Source: DASSUW01 sp963806395
Lineage (GTDB): Bacteria; Actinomycetota; Thermoleophilia; Solirubrobacterales; Solirubrobacteraceae
Direction: 5' to 3'
Length of the DNA stretch: 64,000 bases
Assembly: GCA_963806395.1 (NCBI GenBank)
Contig: CAWDYI010000005.1
Location: forward strand, 124,001 to 188,000
A model generated the notes under the pieces. It made no database searches. It saw only the letters and a program-made list of their open reading frames with translations, and had not been told where the DNA came from. A program made the translations under genes and the position numbers. Below, piece by piece: positions 34,413-43,892 of the stretch (position 1 is the first letter of the stretch; each line of letters opens with the position of its first letter).

Positions 34413-35866
34413 CGGAGCTCCACGGCCACCTCAGTCCCGACGCCCGGTCCGGACCGGACGATGAGTTGCGCCCCGACGAGCGCGGCTCGCTCGTGCATCC
34501 CGCCGAGGCCGAAGCCCGGCGCGCTCGCCGTGGCATCGAATCCCGTCCCGTCGTCGACCACGCGCATGCGCAACGGGGCGCAGGACAGCTCGACGTGCAC
34601 GCGGGTCGCGTTGCCGTGGCGGGCGTTCGTGACCGCCTCGCCGAGGATCCGCGCGAGCGCCTCGCTCACGTCCGGGGTCGCCTTCGCCGAGCCCGAAGTC
34701 GAGAACGTCACGCTCACCCCCGTGCGAGCCGCGATCACCACCGCGTGGCGCGCGAGCACGCGGTCGAGCGGCTCGTCGTCGGCCTGCCGGAGGTGCTCGA
34801 TCGTCCACCGCGAGTCGAGCAGCGCCCGGTCGGCCGCCACCACGATGTCCCGGGCGTCCGGCTGTCCGGCGAGTCGCACGGCGCGCCGCCGGATGAACGC
34901 CAGCTCCTGCGCCACCCCGTCGTGGAGGTCGCGCGCGATCCGCCGGCGCTCGGTCTCGGCTGCGCGCCGCGTGAGCGTCGCCGCCACTTCCACGACGGCC
35001 GCCCACAGCAGCGTGAGGCAGGACAGGAGCCGCAGCACGTCGCCGATGTGGACCCACTCCGCGATCGGCGGGAGCAGGGCGTAGTGCAGCTTGGCCAAGG
35101 CGAGGAACAGCACGGCGAGCCCGAGCCGGCGCGCGAACGCGTCGCCGACGCGCAGGCCGCGCGCCGTCAGGCCGACGGCGGCCAGCGCGAGGCCGGCGGC
35201 AGCCGCGAGATGGAGCAGGAGCGCTACGAGCGGCTGGCTCAACATCGGCCGCGCGACGTCGAGGTCGATCGAGGGAATCGGCGTCTGGGCGAGCGCGAGC
35301 GCCACCGGGCCGGCGACGAGCGCGAGCGCCGCCACGGTTATCCCGGCCATCGACAGGACTGCGGTCCGCGGCGCTCGAACCCGCCGGTCCGACGCGAACG
35401 CCCCGACGGCGAGCAGCGCCGACCCGACGAGCGTCCCGGTGATGGCGATCACGGCGCGCGGACCTTCGCCGGGCATCACGGTCAGCATCGCCGTCAGCAC
35501 TGCGAACGTCACGGCGATCAGCGCCAGGCCGGCCGCGATCACCAGCCGGTCGAGCCGAAGGCCGTCACGCCAGCCGCGCACCAGGATCGTCGTCGCCAGC
35601 AATCCGATCACGGCGACGCCGGTGTCGAGCGCCACGCGCAGCGACGGCGCCGGGTAGGCGGACTGCAGCGGCGGCACGACCGACACCGCGAGCATCGCGA
35701 CGATCGCCGCGCCGGCGGCGGTCGCGAACGGCAGCCAGCGGCGGACCGGCTCGACGCGCCGGAGGACCGGACCGGTCAGATCGGTCCACGGGGCAGGACG
35801 TACTGCTGCGCTCAACGCGGAGGATCCGGTTGATTGATCCCGGTGGTCGCCTTGCTCACCCCTCAA
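34409..35866 (-). CDS. sensor histidine kinase (HisKA_3 type)
   Basis: The 485-aa kinase has eight or so membrane helices (about residues 42-300), the H-box ETERRRIARDLHDGVAQELAFI with the phospho-His, and a HATPase domain (GEAVTNARHGNATRVHV, DDGTGFDATASAPGFGLGGMHERAALVG). It pairs with the overlapping response regulator. Unlike the kinase at 5228 its frame is intact. The TTG start at 35866 is uncertain; a downstream TTG at codon 18 would also keep all membrane helices. Confidence 0.87.
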   Translation of the reverse strand: MRGEQGDHRDQSTGSSALSAAVRPAPWTDLTGPVLRRVEPVRRWLPFATAAGAAIVAMLAVSVVPPLQSAYPAPSLRVALDTGVAVIGLLATTILVRGWRDGLRLDRLVIAAGLALIAVTFAVLTAMLTVMPGEGPRAVIAITGTLVGSALLAVGAFASDRRVRAPRTAVLSMAGITVAALALVAGPVALALAQTPIPSIDLDVARPMLSQPLVALLLHLAAAAGLALAAVGLTARGLRVGDAFARRLGLAVLFLALAKLHYALLPPIAEWVHIGDVLRLLSCLTLLWAAVVEVAATLTRRAAETERRRIARDLHDGVAQELAFIRRRAVRLAGQPDARDIVVAADRALLDSRWTIEHLRQADDEPLDRVLARHAVVIAARTGVSVTFSTSGSAKATPDVSEALARILGEAVTNARHGNATRVHVELSCAPLRMRVVDDGTGFDATASAPGFGLGGMHERAALVGAQLIVRSGPGVGTEVAVELR

Positions 35867-36004
35867 CTCCTATCGGACGCGGCTTTTGGCCCTCCGAAGA
35901 TGCACGACGCTTGTGGCTCCGTGCACGGACGCGATGAGTTTCTACCGGACAGAAGGCTTAAGTCGCAAGGGTCTTCGGCACAACTTCGCAAGAATCGGGC
36001 GCCG

Positions 36005-36841
36005 CTACCCCTCGGCGGGCTCCTTCGGCGGCAGCACGGGACCGTCGTAGCCAGGCGGCAGGTTGGGCGCTCGGCGCTGGTCGACGACCGCGTTCAGCTC
36101 GGCGCCGAACAGGAGCGCCGAGTTCGTGAGCCACAACCAAATGAGCAGGATCACGACAGCGGTGAACGCGCCATAGGTCGCCGAATACGACGAGAAGCCG
36201 GAGACGTAGAGGAAGAAGCCGGCCGACGCCGCGATCCAGAGCGTCACCCCGACCACCGCTCCGGGGGTGATGTATTTCCAGTGCCTGATCTCGACGTTCG
36301 GCGCCGCGTAGTAGACGATCGCGTAGATCAGCATCGCCGAGAGCAGCGCCGCCGGCCACCGCGCGATCCGCCACACGGCCGCGAAGCTGTCGCCGAGGCC
36401 GATCAGCCCGAGGACGTCACCGGCGAGCCCGCCGCCGAGGAACAGGAGCACGCAGGTGATCAGCACGAGCAGCATCAGCACGAGCGTCCACATGAGGTTG
36501 TGCAGCTTGTGCTTGACGAACCCGCGGCCCTCCTGCACGCGCCAGATCTGGTTGAGCGCAGACCCGGCCGCACCGAAGGCGCCGGACGCGCCGTACAGCG
36601 CGGTCGCGAGGCCGAGCACCAGCGCGCCGAGTGCGGTGCTGCGCTCGCTCTGGGCGGATTGGAGCGCGCTCGTCACGGCATCGACGGTCTCCTTCGGTGC
36701 CCCGGCCGTCTTGAGATAGTCGGCCGCGTCGCGGATCAGGCTCTCCTGGCCGAAGACGCCGAGCACGGCGACGCCGAACAGCAGCGCCGGGAACAGCGAC
36801 ATCAGCGAGTAGTACGTCATCGCCGCCGCGCGCTGCGTCAT
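36005..36841 (-). CDS. YihY/BrkB family membrane protein
   Basis: The product has six membrane helices and the family opening MTQRAAAMTYYSLMSLFPALLFGVAVLG, followed by GLATALYGASGAFGAAGSALNQIW and PGAVVGVTLWIAASAGFFLYV. The function of the family is unknown. The frame is open upstream of ATG 36841 (VIEAGDFKRAFQRFQNDE), which looks like genuine family sequence, but no ATG, GTG or TTG occurs before the hairpin at 36903, so the true start is unclear or altered by an indel. Confidence 0.83.
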   Translation of the reverse strand: MTQRAAAMTYYSLMSLFPALLFGVAVLGVFGQESLIRDAADYLKTAGAPKETVDAVTSALQSAQSERSTALGALVLGLATALYGASGAFGAAGSALNQIWRVQEGRGFVKHKLHNLMWTLVLMLLVLITCVLLFLGGGLAGDVLGLIGLGDSFAAVWRIARWPAALLSAMLIYAIVYYAAPNVEIRHWKYITPGAVVGVTLWIAASAGFFLYVSGFSSYSATYGAFTAVVILLIWLWLTNSALLFGAELNAVVDQRRAPNLPPGYDGPVLPPKEPAEG

Positions 36842-36902
36842 CTCGTCGTTCTGGAAGCGCTGGAACGCGCGCTTGAAGTCCCCGGCCTCGATGACCGGTC
36901 CC

Positions 36903-36927
36903 GGGCGGTCGCCGGAGGCGACCGCCC
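36903..36927 (-). terminator. hairpin between the small membrane protein gene and yihY
   Basis: An 11-bp perfect stem (GGGCGGTCGCC, loop GGA, GGCGACCGCCC) lies 20 nt after the stop codon of the 57-aa membrane protein gene. It is a likely terminator without a T-run and limits how far upstream the YihY gene can start. Confidence 0.6.
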
Positions 36928-36946
36928 GCCCGCCGCGGGCTCTGCG

Positions 36947-37120
36947 TCAGAGCCTGCCTCGGCCGCCGAATCGACTGCCGAGGCCGTAACCGCCAGTCGG
37001 GATGCCGGCCAGGAGCACGAGGATCGCCGCGATGATCGCCACGATGGAGGGAAGCCCGAGCGCGAGGCACAGCGCATAGACGAGGGCCGCCACAAGGACG
37101 GCTATGAGGATTCCGATCAT
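36947..37120 (-). CDS. small membrane protein, 57 aa
   Basis: Starting at ATG 37120 the product is MIGILIAVLVAALVYALCLA, a short turn, then IVAIIAAILVLLAGIPTGGYG and a basic Gly/Arg tail. This predicts two membrane helices in a hairpin. No family is known to me. The gene is followed by a perfect hairpin and preceded by the ANTAR regulator gene, 47 nt upstream. Confidence 0.6.
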   Translation of the reverse strand: MIGILIAVLVAALVYALCLALGLPSIVAIIAAILVLLAGIPTGGYGLGSRFGGRGRL

Positions 37121-37167
37121 GCCCACAACGTTCCCGGCGGGGGCGGCCGTCAATCCTAGGCGCAGGG

Positions 37168-37785
37168 TCAGGAGCGCTTGGGCAGGAGGGCGTGGCCGTC
37201 GAGCACCGACTGCGCCACCTCCAGGACCCGGCGCCCGCTGGCGCGCGAGTGGTCGCGCAGCAGCTCGAACGCGCCGCGCTCGTCGACCGAGTGGCGCTCC
37301 ATGAGGATGCCCTTGGCGCGCTCGATCACGCCTCGTCGCTCGAGCGCGCCCTCGAGCTGGGCGACCTTCTCGTTCAGGCGCGCTGCCTCGCGGTAGCGGC
37401 GCACGGCGACCTCGATCGCGCCCTGGATCGACTCCGGGTCCATCGACTCGGCATAGGCGGAGATGCCGGCCTCGGCCGCGCGCGCCAGGAAGTCGACGTC
37501 GGCGTCGGGCAGCTGGGCGATCACCGGCCCCGAGGCGAACTCGACCGCCTCGGCGATCAGCGCCAGCGCGTGATCGTCGTCGTTGTGGACGACGACGATC
37601 GCCACCTGCGGGTCCTCCCGCGCGATCAGCTCGACCGCCTCCTGCACCGACACCGCGTAGGGCGTGACCTCGTGGCCGAGCCTGCTCGAGCACCTCGTGC
37701 AGCCCGCGCAGCGCCTCGTCGTTCTCGTCGGCGATCAGGACACGCAGGTGGGTTCGGAGATGTGCACGGATGGCGTGGAGGTCAT
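37168..37785 (-). CDS. ANTAR-domain response regulator, frameshifted near 37676
   Basis: ANTAR proteins bind RNA hairpins and prevent termination. The C-terminal half reads LNEKVAQLEGALERRGVIERAKGILMERHSVDERGAFELLRDHSR, the ANTAR signature with conserved Ala, Lys and Met. The N-terminal receiver domain begins in another frame (LRVLIADENDEALRGLHEVLEQ); removing one G near 37676 joins it to GHEVTPYAVSVQEAVELI. To use ATG 37785 as start, two more insertions in the first 20 codons must be assumed, so the 5' end is uncertain. It is divergent from the broken sigma factor gene. Confidence 0.75.
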
Positions 37786-37956
37786 CCGTGGCTACTACAC
37801 TGGTCCGGCTGCGGCCCAGAGACCCGTCGCAGCCTCCTGGCGCCCCAAACCCCGGCGCACCAGCACCGCGAACGGGGAAGGGCGTGGAGGGAATCGATCA
37901 TCGGGGCCAGGCACGAGGGCTCGGACGGAGCATACCCCTCCGCCACGTGGACCGCG

Positions 37957-38712
37957 ATGGCCCGCACGTCGTGAGGATCGGCGGCTTCTCGAGCGCTATC
38001 ACCGGCACGGCGACCCCGCGGCCCGGGAGGCGCTCGTGCAGCGGTTCCTACCGCTCGCGCGCCAGCTTGCCCGGCGTTACCAGCGTGGATGCAGAGCCGC
38101 TGGACGACCTCGTCCAGGTCGCCTCGCTGGGCCTCCTGAAGGCGATTGATCGCTTCGAGCCGGAGCGGCCGACCGCGTTCTCCTCGTTTGCGGTGCCGAC
38201 GATCCTCGGTGAGCTCAAACGCCATTTCCGCGATAAGGGCTGGTCGGTCCGCGTCCCGCGCGATCTGCAGGAGATGGCCGTCCGTGTCGATCGCGAGGCG
38301 GAGGACCTCGCACGCGCGCTCGGGCGGGCGCCGACGACCGACTGAGATCGCCGAGCACATCGTCGATCACGCCCGAGCAGGTGCTCGAGGCGCGCGAGGC
38401 AGCCGGGGCATACCGTGCGATCTCGCTCGACCGCCCGCGCGACGACGACGAGGACGGCGACGGGATTCGGACTCGATGGGGATCGACGACCCGGGCTTCC
38501 GCATCGCCGAGCACGCTGCGACCGTCGAGCGCCTGATGGTCGTGCTCACCGAGCGCGAGCGCGAGGTGCTGCGGCTGCGCTTCGGCGAGGACCTCACGCA
38601 GTCGGAGATCGGGGAGCGCGTCGGCGTCTCGCAGATGCACGTCTCGCGCCTGATCCGGCAGGCGCTCGGAAGGCTGCGCGCCGAGGCCGAGGACGAGCGC
38701 GACGTGGCGTGA
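37957..38712 (+). pseudogene. SigB/SigF-type sigma factor, broken by six frameshifts
   Basis: Pieces in different frames match the intact sigma factor at 45623 in order: EDRRLLERYHRHGDPAAREA, DAEPLDDLVQVASLGLLKAIDRFEP, SSFAVPTILGELKRHFRDKGW (region 2), EIAEHI and TPEQVLEAREAAGAYRAISLD (region 3), and LTEREREVLRLRFGEDLTQSEI with GVSQMHVSRLIRQAL (region 4). Six single-base deletions (first at 37961-37963, 38087-38088, about 38343) give 249 aa starting from ATG 37957. Either this second stress sigma factor is real and the sequence faulty here, or it is a recent pseudogene. Confidence 0.78.
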
Positions 38713-38746
38713 CCGTCATTGCGGCGAGACGGGTACGATCGCCGCC

Positions 38747-39077
38747 ATGGAGCACTGGGACGTGCGGACGCTCGACGTCGAGCCGCACCAGCCGCGGATC
38801 CTTCACTCCGCGCGCGGCGAGGCGCGTTCGATCGTCATCCACCTGCCGGCCGGCGAGTCGTTGCAGGAGCATCAGGTCCACGAGCGCGCGTATCTCGTGG
38901 TGATCGACGGCGAGGTCGAGATCGCCGACGGAGGCGAGCCGGTCGGCGGCGGTGCGGGACTCGTTGCGGTGTTCGATCCGCACGAGCGGCATGAGGTACG
39001 AGCCATCAAGCGACGCACGGTTGCTGCTCTTGCTGGCACCATGGCCGGGAGACGGCCATCCGGGCGCACGCGACTAG
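38747..39077 (+). CDS. cupin domain protein, frameshifted near 39008
   Basis: A small cupin: ARSIVIHLPAGESLQEHQVHERAYLVVIDGEVEIADGG is the first cupin motif with metal-type His/Glu residues, and AVFDPHERHEVRA gives the second motif His. After codon 87 the original frame runs wrongly into the next gene. Removing one C at 39008-39009 restores ASSDARLLLLLAPWPGDGHPG, a tail typical of these cupins, and a stop at 39075-39077 (109 aa). TACGAT (38734-38739) lies 7 nt before ATG, indicating a leaderless mRNA. Confidence 0.78.
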
Positions 39078-39092
39078 GGGAGGAGAGACCGA

Positions 39093-40292
<1,200 letters not shown>

Positions 40293-40311
40293 GAGCGGCG
40301 CTCGTCCTTCA

Positions 40312-40342
40312 CCGTCCCCTGCGGCGCCGCCGCGGGGGACGG
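40312..40342. terminator. bidirectional hairpin between convergent genes
   Basis: CCGTCCCC and GGGGACGG pair across a 15-nt GC-rich interior that can itself pair. It lies between the stop codons of the ABC ATPase (plus) and the ParB-like gene (minus) and probably ends both transcripts. Confidence 0.65.
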
Positions 40343-40345
40343 GTG

Positions 40346-41239
40346 CTAGGTCCCCTTGCGCCGTTGCTGCCGCGGCGGGATGCGGCGGCGCCACTTGTGC
40401 CGGCGCTCTGCGTGGCGCAGCTGGGCGAGCACGTCGTCGCTCCATTCGTGCGTGCGCAGCACGCGGTAGCGGTCGCTCGCGACCCGCAGGTAGGCGTCGG
40501 TCTCCGTCTCGCCCTCGGCGATCAGGTTGCCCGCCTTCAGGAGGTCGACCACGGGGTCGTACTCCTCGGCGAACCAGTGCCGCGCGACCTCGACGCGGTC
40601 CATGTAGGTGCCGCGGTTCTGCATCGCGCGGAATCCCCACGCCTCGACTGCCTCCGCCAGCACGCCGTAGTCCCACGGGTCCGAGACCTTGATCCGCTCG
40701 CGCGCCGCGGCCGGCAGCGGCACGCGCTCCCGGAACAGGCGCTCGTGGTCCTTCAGCGGAAGGTCCGAGACGAGCGTCTCCTGGGTCAGCGGAATCCGCG
40801 TCTCGACCTCGGTGACGTAGGCGTCGATGTCGGTGCGGCCGAGCGACTTGGCCACCGACACGCGGTGGTGGCCGTCACGCACGAAGTAGAGGTCGCCGAT
40901 CTTGTACAGCGACACCGGCGGGAACGCCTCGCCGCGCCGCTGGGCCGCCGCGATCCGCTCCCAGCGGCTGCGCAGCCGCGCCGACGTCGGGCGCAGGCCG
41001 CGGTCGAAGTCGACGGCGCGGTCGACGCTCCCGACGATCGAGTCCAGCGCCACGACCTGCAGGCCGAGGTCGTGCTGGCCGGTGCGTCCGAGCGCCTCGA
41101 CCACCTCTTCGAACGGCAGCATGAGCGCCACGTCGTCGGGCTCGCGCCGCAGTCTGCGACCGATGTCCGCGAGGAGTCGCGCCCGCCGGGCGCGCGTGAA
41201 GTCGGACTGGGCGTCTGAGCCGGGGAAGCCCGTGCTCAC
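40346..41239 (-). CDS. ParB/Srx-like N-terminal domain protein
   Basis: The middle of the protein reads FPPVSLYKIGDLYFVRDGHHRVSVAKSLGRTDIDAYV, the phosphate-binding GxxR-like core of ParB/sulfiredoxin-fold domains. Flanking parts are charged and helical (ALMLPFEEVVEALGR; RHWFAEEYDPVVDLLKAG). No helix-turn-helix of true ParB was noticed, so chromosome partition is unlikely to be its main role. GTG 41239 avoids overlap with rsbV; the frame is open to 41275. It ends the rsbW-41657-rsbV transcript group. Confidence 0.7.
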   Translation of the reverse strand: MSTGFPGSDAQSDFTRARRARLLADIGRRLRREPDDVALMLPFEEVVEALGRTGQHDLGLQVVALDSIVGSVDRAVDFDRGLRPTSARLRSRWERIAAAQRRGEAFPPVSLYKIGDLYFVRDGHHRVSVAKSLGRTDIDAYVTEVETRIPLTQETLVSDLPLKDHERLFRERVPLPAAARERIKVSDPWDYGVLAEAVEAWGFRAMQNRGTYMDRVEVARHWFAEEYDPVVDLLKAGNLIAEGETETDAYLRVASDRYRVLRTHEWSDDVLAQLRHAERRHKWRRRIPPRQQRRKGT

Positions 41240-41252
41240 CCTCGGCGGCGCC

Positions 41253-41618
41253 TCACCCGCCCGCGCTGACGGCATCGCCGTCGAGCGCGTCGTCCAGCGA
41301 CTTGACCAGCGTGAAGACGCCGTCGAGACCGGTGATCCGGAACGTCTTCACGATGGCCTCATTGTCGCAGACGACGACCAGCGAACCGCCGCGCAGCTTG
41401 AGGCGGCGGTGGGCCCCGATCAGCACGCCGAGGCTGGATGAGTCGATGAACGTCGTGCCGGTGAGGTCGACGATCACGTTGGAGCGGCCCGCGTCGATCG
41501 GGGCCGAGACGCGCTGCTTGAACTCGGGCGCGGTGAAGAGATCGATCTCCCCGGTCACCGCGACGACCTGCGTGTCGCCGTTCAGCCGGCGGTCCGTGAT
41601 CTCGAATTCCATGGCCAT
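41253..41618 (-). CDS. anti-sigma factor antagonist (RsbV/STAS)
   Basis: STAS-domain antagonists bind anti-sigma kinases of the RsbW type when unphosphorylated and so free the sigma factor. The 121-aa product has the strand-helix pattern of the fold and the phosphorylatable serine in GTTFIDSSSLGVLIGAHRRLK. It lies in the same minus-strand cluster as two ATPase-fold proteins (41657, 42046), an apparent partner-switch module. The start ATG 41618 (MAMEF) may also be read one codon pair later. Confidence 0.87.
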   Translation of the reverse strand: MAMEFEITDRRLNGDTQVVAVTGEIDLFTAPEFKQRVSAPIDAGRSNVIVDLTGTTFIDSSSLGVLIGAHRRLKLRGGSLVVVCDNEAIVKTFRITGLDGVFTLVKSLDDALDGDAVSAGG

Positions 41619-41656
41619 GAGCCTGTCACGTCATTCCCGGCCCAGGCCGGTTCGAA

Positions 41657-42049
41657 TCATCGGCCGTTGGTGTATGCGAGCCGCACGAGGAGGAACTCGG
41701 TCTCACCCTCGGGGCTGACGGACAGCTCGTCCGCGAGTTGCTCGATCACGTTGCCGACGCCCGGCACGGCGGCGTCCACGATCAGTGCCTGGCCGCCGCC
41801 CTGGCGCAGCGGCCCGATCCGCAGCAGGAGCGAGCGATCGCCCGGGTCGAGCGCCACGTTGATCTTGTCGTCGATGCTGTGCGCCGGCGCGCGCGCGGCG
41901 ATCAGATCGGCGACCAGCACCGCGTCGTCGAGCCGGTCGAGCGGCAGGTCGGCGCGCGCGGCGAGCATGCCGACGACGCGGCGCAGGATTGGGCCCACGA
42001 GCGGGCCGGAGGCGATGGAGACCGTCGTCGCAGGCTCTGGGCCGGTCAC
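41657..42049 (-). CDS. degenerate ATPase-fold protein of the partner-switch cluster
   Basis: The 130-aa product resembles RsbW/HATPase_c-like proteins in size and layout (ILRRVVGMLAARADLPLDRLDDAVLVADLIAARA for the helix pair, ALDPGDRSLLLRIGPL for the sheet), but the ATP-lid motif GxGL is replaced by GGGQALIV and the N-box Asn is missing. It may be a non-catalytic partner of the RsbW protein, whose gene it overlaps by 4 nt. Such paired ATPases next to RsbV are common in these actinobacteria. The exact role is inferred. Confidence 0.6.
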   Translation of the reverse strand: MTGPEPATTVSIASGPLVGPILRRVVGMLAARADLPLDRLDDAVLVADLIAARAPAHSIDDKINVALDPGDRSLLLRIGPLRQGGGQALIVDAAVPGVGNVIEQLADELSVSPEGETEFLLVRLAYTNGR

Positions 42050-42450
42050 ACGACCCCCAGCCGCGGCCGGCAGCGGAACGACATCGCGAGGCGGCTGCCG
42101 TAGGTCGGCCTGCGCTCGAGCTCGACGGCGTCTGCGAGCGCCGCGATCAGCGGAAGCCCGAGGCCGGGGCCCGCGAGGTCAGGGCTCGGACCGATTCCGC
42201 GACCGGAGTCGCACACGATCAGGTCGAGCCGGTCGCCGTTCGGGCGGATCACGACGTCGATCGCGCCGGGCTCATCCTCGTCGTAGGCATGCCGCACGAC
42301 GTTCGTGCAGGCCTCCGTGACGGCGAGGCGCATGTCCGCCACGACGTCGGCCGGAAGCTCGAGGGCCTCGGCGAAGGCTCCGAGCACGTGCCGGATCACG
42401 GCCACGTTCTCGGGCCGTGCGGGGAGTGTGAGACGCACGTCCGAGCTCAC
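42046..42450 (-). CDS. anti-sigma factor serine kinase (RsbW-like)
   Basis: The 134-aa HATPase_c protein shows the RsbW motifs: LPARPENVAVIRHVLGAFAEAL, the N-box MRLAVTEACTNVVRHAY with the Mg/ATP Asn, the G1 box CDSGRGI, and GPGLGLPLIAALADAVEL. GTG 42450 (VSSDVRLTLPARPE) is chosen over the much longer open frame because the upstream part is not family-like. It should bind a SigB/F-type sigma factor and phosphorylate RsbV. Confidence 0.87.
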   Translation of the reverse strand: MSSDVRLTLPARPENVAVIRHVLGAFAEALELPADVVADMRLAVTEACTNVVRHAYDEDEPGAIDVVIRPNGDRLDLIVCDSGRGIGPSPDLAGPGLGLPLIAALADAVELERRPTYGSRLAMSFRCRPRLGVV

Positions 42451-42664
42451 CGACGCCGGGCGCGGCCCAGGCGAGCCACCCCGCCGCGACCGAATCCGAT
42501 GCTCCTGGATGCCCGACTTCTCTCGTGCGCGCCCACGGAAAGCGTGGGGAGAGTTTTCAGTGCCCATGATCGACTTGCTCTGCACTACCCCGCCGGAGGA
42601 ACGCGGTAACAGCGCGCGTCTGGCAGGTCCCGAAGTGAACCTCGCTCCGCGCGGGGTCGGGAGC

Positions 42665-43102
42665 ATGACAGAATCGACGGCGAGGAGCGACGGGGGAATG
42701 GACCACCGCGACGAGCCCAGCGAGGCGCCCAGCATCGACGCCCGGGGCATCAGGCCACCGGCCGCGTACTCGATCGCCGAGGGGCAGTCGAGCGAACGCG
42801 TGACGGTGCTCACTCTGCAGGGTGAGCTCGACATCGCCGCAGCACCGCTCATCCACTCGAGCGTGGACGAGGTGGTCGCCGGCCACGCCCTCGTGCTCGA
42901 CCTCGCGGAGGTCACGTTCATCGACTCGGCGGTCTTGAAAGAGCTGTTGCGTGCGCGCGTAGAGCTCGCGGCGCGTGACGTGCGGTTCCTCCTCGCGGCC
43001 GTGCAGCCGCCGGTGCGGCGGCTGCTGGACCTCACGCGGACCGCCGAGCTGTTCGAGGAGGCGCCGGACGCCGAGGCGGCCGTCAAGCGGCTGTCCGGCT
43101 GA
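42665..43102 (+). CDS. STAS domain anti-sigma antagonist with N-terminal extension
   Basis: The STAS domain (about residues 45-145) contains GELDIAAAPLIHSSVDEVV and the serine site DLAEVTFIDSAVLKELLRAR, where Ser is present but followed by Ala rather than Ser. The N-terminal 35 residues are acidic and probably disordered. ATG 42665 is chosen; ATG 42698 is possible. It is divergent from the rsbW cluster, with about 210 bp between that holds the promoters of both. Its 3' end overlaps the convergent DUF1360 gene by 20 nt. Confidence 0.8.
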   Translation: MTESTARSDGGMDHRDEPSEAPSIDARGIRPPAAYSIAEGQSSERVTVLTLQGELDIAAAPLIHSSVDEVVAGHALVLDLAEVTFIDSAVLKELLRARVELAARDVRFLLAAVQPPVRRLLDLTRTAELFEEAPDAEAAVKRLSG

Positions 43103-43580
43103 GGCCGACCGGGCGCGACGGCGGCGCAGCCGTCTCGCGGCTGTTGGCTCCCGCACACAGCCACTGGAAGGTGGCCTGCAGCATGTCGTTGCCGGCTGAG
43201 GCGGCCAGGACGGTCGCGACGGTGCGCCCGGTCGCCGGCGCGTGCATCCGTAGCGCAACGAGCCCGAGTGCGGTCCAGGCGCCGGTGCAGCGGGTGCAGG
43301 TGAGCAGCTCGCCGACGGCGTAGCGCAGGCGGCGGCCCTTCGGACGCCGCCGGTCAGCCCCCTCCTCCACGAACGGCTGCCGGAGCCAGCTCTCGACCTT
43401 CTCGTGGACGATCAGCTTGGAGAGCGCGAACGCGGCCGCCGCGAGCACCGGCACCTCCTCTCGCGGGACGGGCTCGCGCCCCCGCCCCGACACCGCCGTC
43501 GCGCCCAGGAGGGCGCCGTAGACGGTGCTCAGGACGGCGTAGTCGACCGCCTCGGTCGGCGTCTGCGTGACCGGCTTCAA
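43083..43580 (-). CDS. DUF1360 membrane protein
   Basis: The 165-aa product matches DUF1360: FALSKLIVHEKVESWLRQPFVEE, then GELLTCTRCTGAWTALGLVALRM with the conserved CxxC and Trp, and a further membrane helix. Function unknown. The TTG start at 43580 follows the small proline-rich ORF by 6 nt, so the two are probably co-transcribed. Confidence 0.82.
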   Translation of the reverse strand: MKPVTQTPTEAVDYAVLSTVYGALLGATAVSGRGREPVPREEVPVLAAAAFALSKLIVHEKVESWLRQPFVEEGADRRRPKGRRLRYAVGELLTCTRCTGAWTALGLVALRMHAPATGRTVATVLAASAGNDMLQATFQWLCAGANSRETAAPPSRPVGLSRTAA

Positions 43581-43586
43581 CGAAGC

Positions 43587-43694
43587 TCAGATCGGCCGCG
43601 GATTGGGGTCGGGCGGCAACGGTCCGGGCTCGGGCGTCGGCGACGGTGGGGCGGGCGGCGGTTCCGGCCGCGGAATGGGGGAGGGAGCAGTCAC
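43587..43694 (-). CDS. small proline-rich protein, 35 aa
   Basis: GTG 43694, preceded by GAGG at a good distance, opens a 35-codon frame that is about half proline (TAPSPIPRPEPPPAPPSPTP and so on), ending RPI. It sits just upstream of the DUF1360 gene on the same strand. Proline runs of this kind are unlikely to arise by chance with a start, ribosome site and stop, but the ORF is short and the call tentative. Confidence 0.45.
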   Translation of the reverse strand: MTAPSPIPRPEPPPAPPSPTPEPGPLPPDPNPRPI

Positions 43695-43892
43695 GCCACC
43701 TCGCTTACCCGGGCGAACGAGCCCTTAACGACCGAGACGCCCCGGAGGGCGCCTCGGCCTGATGAGGAGGAGGGTTCATCGCGCCCGCCGGAGAGTTGGA
43801 GGGCAGTCCTGCGACGCGACACGACTTTGATCCCCCCTGGACGCTTAATGCAAACCTAACACAGCGTCCACACCAAGTTGGCGCAGCGACGC
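43695..43892. other. intergenic stretch with imperfect hairpin
   Basis: No gene was found. An imperfect stem (CGAGACGCC and GGCGCCTCG, 43733-43756) may terminate transcription coming from the membrane protein gene at 43893. The segment GATCCC plus CTTAATGC near 43832-43852 recalls the palindromic element but lacks its ends. Confidence 0.4.

Noticed and set aside
34328..35833. A 501-codon open frame on the plus strand
   Set aside because: It is antisense to the second kinase-regulator pair, which have clear domains; its composition (Arg, His, Asp, Gln) is that of a shadow frame.
41645..41665. GGTTCGAATC, like a tRNA T-loop
   Set aside because: No acceptor, D or anticodon stem could be folded around it, and it lies in the short gap between two partner-switch genes.
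43829..43855. A possible third copy of the palindromic element (GATCCC and CTTAATGC)
   Set aside because: The GTCAACTGCG/CGCAGTTGAC ends and the inner hairpin are absent, so similarity may be chance.
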